Assembly: GCA_017431585.1 (NCBI GenBank)
Contig: JAFRKU010000065.1
Span: forward strand, 1 to 12,225
Direction of reading: 5' to 3'
Source of the DNA: a bacterium
GTDB taxonomy: Bacteria > Patescibacteriota > Microgenomatia > UBA1400 > PJMF01
DNA: 12,225 bases
Part shown: piece after piece, positions 8,501 through 12,225 of the stretch
Layout: each line of letters begins with the position of its first letter
Position numbering within the stretch: position 1 is the first letter of the stretch
The notes under the pieces: model-generated
Databases searched by the model: none
The model's input: the letters and a program-made list of their open reading frames with translations, nothing else
What the model was told of the DNA's origin: nothing
Made by a program: the position numbers and the translations under genes

Positions 8501-11183
8501 CTTTAGCGATTTATTTGATCCTCAAGGCTGGGCCGGTTGGTATCGGACGATCACCAAATTTACCACCTACTGGCACAAGATAGTCGATAGTGCTCACAAC
8601 TTGTGGCGCTCTGTCAACAACCTGCTGGGTGGCGACGCCGACTCTGGCGCTGGTTTCTTTGAACAATTAGGTAAAGTCTTTGATTTTATTAACGAAACCA
8701 TCACCAAGGCCAAAGAATGGCTGAAAAAAACCTTTGATCCCTACATCGAAAAACTCAAAGCCTATCTCAATCGTCTGCTGGAAATGACGGGCTTGAAAGC
8801 CCTGGCTGATAAGCTTATCGGTTGGCTCCAAGGTATCGCCGATTGGCTCGGTATCGACGTCTGGGATCTGGCCGACCTCAACAAAGTTTTGGGCGCGCTT
8901 GTCAAAAAAGCCGTCACTGCCTTTTTTGACTGGGCTATCGCTCAACTGGGCTTAGAAGCCTTCTTAGAAGGCTTGCTCGCCCAAGGTGTCGTTGGTGCCG
9001 TCTTGAAAGTCATCGGCATGGGCATTATTGGCGCCGCCGTCGGTAATTTAGTGCCTCTGCTCGGCTCGATGCTAGGACTCTATGGCCGCGACACCGTCGG
9101 TCCCACCTCTGGCGATAAAGCCGGCTACGTCAAAAACAATGTCCTAGCCTTGCAAAAATACAATACTCCCGAACTTTTCGCCCAGCACTTAGCTTACGAA
9201 GGTTATCAAGTCTATCACAACCAATATATGGCCGGCTCCGGCGCTTACTTTAATATGGTCCACTATCTCAATGACGTGGAAATGGGTCAATCCGCCGTGC
9301 CACTGTTGCGCAACGTCGACTACCAACCCAGCCGGCTCAATTCCGCCGAAACCTACTACGGCTACGGCGGCCGCCCCGGCGTCAACAACGCTCGCGATAT
9401 GGCCGAAGAATCCGCCTGGATTTCCAAACTCACGCTCTCGGGTATGTGCGCCATGAAAGTCGCCAATCTCTTCTACATTCAAAACACTTGCGAAATCAAC
9501 CACGAGCCATCCTGCGAGCACTTGTACAAAAACGCCCAAGGCCAAGAAGCCATTCCTAATTCCAACTACACCATCCGCTCGCTCATCCACGAAGTCGACG
9601 GCCACATCGACGATCCTATCAAGGGCCGAATGGATTTTTGCACTGATTTGTACTCCGTCTATTCCGCCGCCACCACCAGCGCCCAGATTGCCGCCGACGA
9701 GCGTCTCACCGACGAGCAAAAAGAAAAAGTCCAAATCCGCACCGCCATCGAAAACCTAGATTTTTACCTGGCCAATCAATACCGCACCGGTTACCTGGTC
9801 CAAAAAACCCGCATTTGCCCGGTCACCACGCCCTTCATCTGCGTCGTCCCCATTTATCGCTTCACCAACAACGGCTTCACTTGTGACTGGGACAAGGCCA
9901 CCGATCAAATTCGCATCTATTCTTTCAAAGTGCCCGATCTTTTCACCAACAAAAACTTCTGTGACCAAAACGATCCCGACTATCCCAAGTCTTGCAAATT
10001 TGACACCGACTATTTCTATGCCGACATGCTCCACGAATACTACGATCCCGGCCTGATGACCCGCGCTTATATGTCCTCGCCCAGCCAAATGCAAGAGCAG
10101 CGCGCTGCCCTCACCCTCGAGCGGATGCTTTACGGCAATGCTGCCAAAGAAGCCACCGTCTCCGGCGATGAATCCATGCCCATCAATTGCGAAAATTGCG
10201 GCGGCAACGTCATGAAAAATGCCATCGTCAAACTCATCAACTCCCAAGGCATCTCGCCGCAAACCGACACCAGCAATCCCAACGGCCAAACCGAAGCCCT
10301 CGAATCCGAACACATCCACACCAGCGCCCAAAACGACGTCGAACCAGACGTAGACAGCATGGATATGTTCTTTGACTTCTGCATTTTCCCCATCAAGCTG
10401 GGCACTTGGATTCCTTTCACCGCTCAAGCCAGCATCGAGTACTACACCCTTTTGCCCATGGGCCGCGAAGCCGAATGGATCGAAAAATCCGTCGTCGCCC
10501 CCTTTTACAGCGAAGCTTCCTACCAAGCCCACCTCAAAGACGACCCGCGCCAGCGCCGTACCCTCAATATCACCAATTTCCAATCGCTTTTCGGCAACAT
10601 TCCCACCGAAATCCCCGGCGCCGGCCCGATTACCAATATTTTCTTGCAGCAGCTACCTCTCTACCGCCCCGGCGACGAGCCATACGAAAAATTCCAGGCC
10701 TGCACCAGCATCCAAGACTATTTATACAGTCGCTGCACCACCCAAAATTACACTTCCGAATCCAAATCTTCCAAATCCAAAGACCCCGAAGACACCCGCG
10801 CAGATACCACCCCCAATACGACCAAATGTACCAGCGAACAATACACCGCTTGCAAAGACAAAGGCCAGGGGATGAATGCGGCTTGCGAATGTGTGGATGC
10901 CAGCAAGGACGAAAATCCGCCTACTTGCCCCGAAACCGCCGTGCGCGCCTGCGAGCGCAAATACGCCACCCACTATCTTAATACCCGTTGCGATTGCGTC
11001 GAATACTGCTCGCCCTCCGACGAAGCCAAATGTCAAAATTTAGGTGGAGATTTCAATCCAAATTCTTGCGAGTGTGAAAACGTCCCCGAAAACATCGCAG
11101 ACGAAGAAGAAACCAGCGGCAACGAGCCAGCGGCCACCCCCACTCCCATACCCACCCCACCGCCGGCCGACGGAGAATATTGA
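5550..11183 (+). CDS. Giant secreted modular protein (1877 aa), helical stalk with cysteine-rich C-terminus, no recognised family
   Basis: I recognise no named family. Order of parts: signal peptide 1-36 (hydrophobic core 21-34, likely cleavage LHA|Q); degenerate 40-residue helical repeats at about 71-212; a mixed segment at about 285-345; a long, strongly helical, N/D/Q/S/A-rich region at about 370-980, resembling rod or tape-measure proteins; a tryptophan-rich segment 982-1028; amphipathic helices; and a glycine-rich hydrophobic segment 1146-1177. The remaining ~700 residues are rich in Y, N and D. All 26 cysteines lie from C1300 onward. The protein ends with three C-x7-C-x(10-12)-C-x-C modules (1760-1842), an acidic stretch and a proline-rich tail. 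The start ATG overlaps the pilin stop (ATGA); a second ATG at 5553 is 4 nt after GGAG (5545-5548) and may be the real start. The frame is intact throughout. Likely roles are a surface fibre, adhesin or pilus-associated scaffold (inference from coupling to the pilin). Confidence 0.9.
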   Translation: MMIKNQDWHQWLHFGSRIWRGLLFLGLAFLVLPLHAQSPEPSELSVRQETILASDYQGLNQQLVTRLAADYPGSYRQILSAYQDTFASLRTQHPDVAVNILSRLALDHAGDLDAATTDLRTYQEILDNLFVRYPHTYDIILDKVAYDAHGSLITGISVMNAIEQQTDSLQERYGFNYLATQVLAAYNATNDDNGEQLLAQANQLTASIKTYREQLGLQFHSAQIAGALDLVGELGYLGDDPATIDAYIHTLTANIALGGASGETIALGEIFTPLNIPIHTQKIYASLKRWYTEQGIIDEDGLFIVEVDDAEKLSDLPENVNLITKFDQKRGRLVHAVQADEPDNLELLLRWADGGSPDAFLNAVTDGQYTKVKNAYDAFNRTWANIRNGGQFSSMFNASTLKQMLFDSLTETEFYQKVNRQIQPVKDAIRILQSDQSKMDTIKDLLATFDETKGIAADIGSVQKLAANLSVGSDGFSLSDLSGKVDSLMTWVKEYNQRGQQDQQLNTKLQEMQAISDEPGDSLDKQQRLAAKIMEIKQITNQGQALYDAANQISDLQWRLNDFGDVRTIARNLSKIKTILTNTKIDQLQRYAGALDDLVYYANQGAEWADLIENASNLNINDLRSYASSAKSIRSIMLKFQELAGLDDSLNGLADFVGNTGKFASDLQTSIDGYHDLAGYINRIDSIDDALRNANNIASSLQSMATVLQYIPGANNFIAQLGANRAFQSFLNAGKTIYSVYQDGLSIQRGVDDFINSWGGISNSFAQALNGFTDITRQLNDAVDAVTNIPNKIANIARGIVDRFNSIPKMLENLANVDDILKNGLDDVQRVLDNALYEIAGIGQAVEDAFDSVGRVVNSINRSLASLGEVGRRAGNALSRFDATAGANLADSLDTTGLQNTLKAGWEAIRAALQAFIDATGLNSLSETIKQWGKQLEALLRDAMGPLWESMRPFFERFEGVGEVFKGVSELFKAYRDFTRTWNDFSDLFDPQGWAGWYRTITKFTTYWHKIVDSAHNLWRSVNNLLGGDADSGAGFFEQLGKVFDFINETITKAKEWLKKTFDPYIEKLKAYLNRLLEMTGLKALADKLIGWLQGIADWLGIDVWDLADLNKVLGALVKKAVTAFFDWAIAQLGLEAFLEGLLAQGVVGAVLKVIGMGIIGAAVGNLVPLLGSMLGLYGRDTVGPTSGDKAGYVKNNVLALQKYNTPELFAQHLAYEGYQVYHNQYMAGSGAYFNMVHYLNDVEMGQSAVPLLRNVDYQPSRLNSAETYYGYGGRPGVNNARDMAEESAWISKLTLSGMCAMKVANLFYIQNTCEINHEPSCEHLYKNAQGQEAIPNSNYTIRSLIHEVDGHIDDPIKGRMDFCTDLYSVYSAATTSAQIAADERLTDEQKEKVQIRTAIENLDFYLANQYRTGYLVQKTRICPVTTPFICVVPIYRFTNNGFTCDWDKATDQIRIYSFKVPDLFTNKNFCDQNDPDYPKSCKFDTDYFYADMLHEYYDPGLMTRAYMSSPSQMQEQRAALTLERMLYGNAAKEATVSGDESMPINCENCGGNVMKNAIVKLINSQGISPQTDTSNPNGQTEALESEHIHTSAQNDVEPDVDSMDMFFDFCIFPIKLGTWIPFTAQASIEYYTLLPMGREAEWIEKSVVAPFYSEASYQAHLKDDPRQRRTLNITNFQSLFGNIPTEIPGAGPITNIFLQQLPLYRPGDEPYEKFQACTSIQDYLYSRCTTQNYTSESKSSKSKDPEDTRADTTPNTTKCTSEQYTACKDKGQGMNAACECVDASKDENPPTCPETAVRACERKYATHYLNTRCDCVEYCSPSDEAKCQNLGGDFNPNSCECENVPENIADEEETSGNEPAATPTPIPTPPPADGEY
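5826..6185 (+). repeat. Three degenerate 40-residue repeats in the giant protein (codons 93-212)
   Basis: Units start at H93, Y133 and Y173 and are exactly 40 residues each. Aligned features are aromatic/His at position 1, P or G at 2, IL at 8-9 (units 1 and 2), A at 13, D/N at 15, and R at 40 in all three. A shortened 22-residue unit beginning YPGSY at 71 precedes them, and a decayed one may follow from about 213. The repeats are visible in protein, not in DNA, so they are old. Confidence 0.55.
10827..11075 (+). repeat. Three tandem cysteine mini-modules C-x7-C-x(10-12)-C-x-C (codons 1760-1842)
   Basis: Module 1 has cysteines 1760, 1768, 1779 and 1781; module 2 has 1793, 1801, 1814 and 1816; module 3 has 1820, 1828, 1840 and 1842. 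The first gap is seven residues in every module and the last pair is always C-x-C followed by V or E. The spacing suggests two disulfides per module in an exported domain. Confidence 0.8.
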
Positions 11184-11184
11184 T

Positions 11185-12123
11185 ATGCCCACCGTTCCAC
11201 TGCTTGGTCTCTCACCTATGGACGGCGTCACTGATGCCGCCATGCGCTATATCACCGCCAAATACGGTCACCCTGATTTGATCACCACCGAATTTGTCAA
11301 TGTAGAAGGCTGGCACCACGCCAGCCAGCGTCTCGCCCACGAGCTGGATTTCGATCCCATCGAGCAGCCCGTCATCGCCCAAATTTACGGCGTCACCCCG
11401 GAGTATTTCGCCGATCTCACCCGCGACATTGTCGAGCGCGGTTTTGCCGGCGTAGAAATCAATTTCGGCTGCCCCGCCAAATCCGTCGTCCACTCGGGCG
11501 CCGGCGCCAGCATGATCAAAACCCCCGCTCTCGCCGGCCAAATCATCCAAGCCGTCCAAGCCGCCGCCGGCGACTTGCCCGTCAGCATCAAAACTCGCCT
11601 TGGTTACGATCACAATGTCGCCGCTCAATGGATTCCCTTTTTGCTCCAATTCCACCCAGCGCGCCTAACTGTCCACGGCCGCACCCTCAAGCAGGGTTAC
11701 ACTGGCCACGCCGATTGGGCCGCCATCGCCGCCTGCGTCCACTATCGCGACCAAATTAGTCCCAGCACCCTTTTGTTTGGCAATGGCGATGTGCGCTCGC
11801 TCGCTCAAGCGAGCGAGCGCGCCGCCCAAACCGGCGTTGACGGCGTGCTCATCGGCCGGGCCGCTATCGGCAACCCTTGGGTTTTCACCTCTCAAACACC
11901 CGACCTGGCTACCCGAGCCCGCACCGCCCTCGAGCACGCCCAAGTTTTCGAACGGCTCAATCGCCAGCGTGACAAGTATTCCTTCGCTCCCATGCGCAAA
12001 CATTTGGCCGCCTACGTGGGCGGTTTCGCCGGCGCGCGTGATTTGCGCGCGCGCTTGGTGCTGACCAACTCCAGCCTGGAGGTGGCCGACCTGGTGCAAC
12101 CGTTTTTAGCCAGCCAATCGTGA
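11185..12123 (+). CDS. dus: tRNA-dihydrouridine synthase (Dus/DusB-like)
   Basis: FMN-dependent enzyme that reduces uridine to dihydrouridine in tRNA, using NADPH. At 312 aa it is a normal length for the family. Motifs in order: the N-terminal flavin-binding strand LSPMDGVTDAAMR (9-21); the active-site loop NFGCPAKSV with catalytic C96; IKTRLG (135-140, K136); TVHGRT (162-167, H164); QGYTGHADW; GNGDV (199-203); and DGVLIGRAAIGNPW (219-232). All catalytic residues are present. The ATG at 11185 is one base after the TGA of the giant protein, with GGAG at 11172-11175 (9-nt spacing). The frame stays open upstream to an ATG at 11044, but that part overlaps the cysteine-rich end of the giant gene and does not fit the family. 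A housekeeping enzyme at the end of a pilin operon is probably a by-product of genome compaction. Confidence 0.95.
   Translation: MPTVPLLGLSPMDGVTDAAMRYITAKYGHPDLITTEFVNVEGWHHASQRLAHELDFDPIEQPVIAQIYGVTPEYFADLTRDIVERGFAGVEINFGCPAKSVVHSGAGASMIKTPALAGQIIQAVQAAAGDLPVSIKTRLGYDHNVAAQWIPFLLQFHPARLTVHGRTLKQGYTGHADWAAIAACVHYRDQISPSTLLFGNGDVRSLAQASERAAQTGVDGVLIGRAAIGNPWVFTSQTPDLATRARTALEHAQVFERLNRQRDKYSFAPMRKHLAAYVGGFAGARDLRARLVLTNSSLEVADLVQPFLASQS
11793..11820 (+). repeat. 13-bp perfect inverted repeat inside dus
   Basis: GCGCTCGCTCGCT (11793-11805) and AGCGAGCGAGCGC (11808-11820) are exact reverse complements around the dinucleotide CA. The arms are themselves made of repeated GCTC/GAGC tetramers. 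The stretch encodes VRSLAQASERA just after the GNGDV motif. The protein keeps normal family length here, so it is not an obvious insertion. Confidence 0.9.
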
Positions 12124-12126
12124 CTG

Positions 12127-12148
12127 TGGGGGCGCCCTCGCGCCCCCA
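12127..12148 (+). terminator. GC-rich hairpin after dus (likely operon end)
   Basis: TGGGGGCGC (12127-12135) pairs perfectly with GCGCCCCCA (12140-12148) around the loop CCTC, beginning 4 nt after the dus stop. The following bases are AAAGTTACATTTTG, so there is no proper T tract directly after the stem on either strand. It may be a weak terminator or a 3'-end stabilising hairpin. Confidence 0.55.
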
Positions 12149-12190
12149 AAAGTTACATTTTGTCCCCCCCCCTTACCCTCTTTGGCCCTT

Positions 12191-12219
12191 TTTTCATCCG
12201 CACCAAAGTAACCTATAAT
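12191..12219 (+). promoter_or_regulatory. Possible promoter for the next rightward gene
   Basis: TATAAT at 12214-12219 is a perfect -10 box; TTTTCA at 12191-12196 is a weak -35 box 17 bp upstream. The target gene would lie beyond the window. Apart from this, the hairpin and a run of nine C (12164-12172), I see nothing in 12124-12225. Confidence 0.45.
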
Positions 12220-12225
12220 ATTGCT

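Noticed and set aside
9588..9605. HEVDGH in the giant protein (1347-1352) as a metalloprotease motif
   Set aside because: It has three residues between the histidines' HE and H, so it is not HExxH, and no matching downstream ligand motif is evident.
9756..10583. A 275-codon open frame on the - strand within the giant gene
   Set aside because: Its G/V/D-rich composition is what the codon bias of the + strand gene produces in antisense; no promoter, ribosome site or domain.
5550..11183. Giant protein as a VirB6-type T4SS channel protein
   Set aside because: VirB6 proteins have five or more membrane helices; only one or two hydrophobic segments are visible here.
12032..12052. Alternating GC inverted repeat GCGCGCG/CGCGCGC near the end of dus
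   Set aside because: Self-complementary GC alternation arises easily from Arg/Ala codons here; weaker and less specific than the palindrome at 11793.
1..12225. tRNA or rRNA genes, CRISPR arrays, insertion sequences
   Set aside because: No cloverleaf, spaced direct-repeat array, transposase or terminal inverted repeats are visible; the intergenic spaces are too short to hide most of these.

Overview
The window looks like a piece of a small-genome, host-associated bacterium of the Candidate Phyla Radiation (Patescibacteria). The signs are an initiation factor IF-2 cut down to its G domain and C-terminal domains (475 aa), a nusA-infB pair without rimP, ylxR or rbfA, a two-helix pilin of the T4SS_pilin type common in that group, and very tight gene packing with start/stop overlaps. 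TGA ends three genes (pilin, giant protein, dus), so the standard bacterial code 11 applies; this argues against the Gracilibacteria and Absconditabacteria, which read TGA as glycine. I cannot name the class from sequence alone.

Layout, left to right. Positions 1-276 hold the last 91 codons of a DUF3298/RsiV-like extracellular protein on the + strand. It converges, with an 18-bp gap, on a leftward operon: nusA (4931-3567), infB (3520-2093) and a membrane-anchored glycerophosphodiester phosphodiesterase (2091-295). The last two genes are translationally coupled (TAA-T-GTG, with the ribosome site inside the infB tail). A 166-bp divergent control region (4932-5097) holds a perfect-consensus leftward sigma70-type promoter (TTGACA, 17-bp spacer, TATAAT) and a rightward promoter whose -35 box lies on top of the leftward one. 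The nusA leader carries a terminator-like hairpin followed by five T. The rightward promoter sits so close to the pilin ATG that the pilin mRNA should be leaderless or nearly so.

The rightward operon is a secreted two-helix pilin (5098-5553), then an 1877-aa secreted protein (5550-11183) overlapping it by ATGA, then a tRNA-dihydrouridine synthase (11185-12123) one base further on. A 9-bp GC-rich hairpin follows dus, and a likely promoter for the next gene lies at the right edge.

The most novel part is the pilin plus giant-protein pair. The giant protein is modular: signal peptide; degenerate 40-residue helical repeats; a long cysteine-free helical region; a tryptophan-rich stretch; one glycine-rich hydrophobic segment; and a C-terminal third holding all 26 cysteines, ending in three tandem C-x7-C-x(10-12)-C-x-C mini-modules and a proline-rich tail. 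I recognise no named family for it. The coupling to a T4SS-type pilin suggests a cell-surface or cell-contact apparatus, but that is inference.
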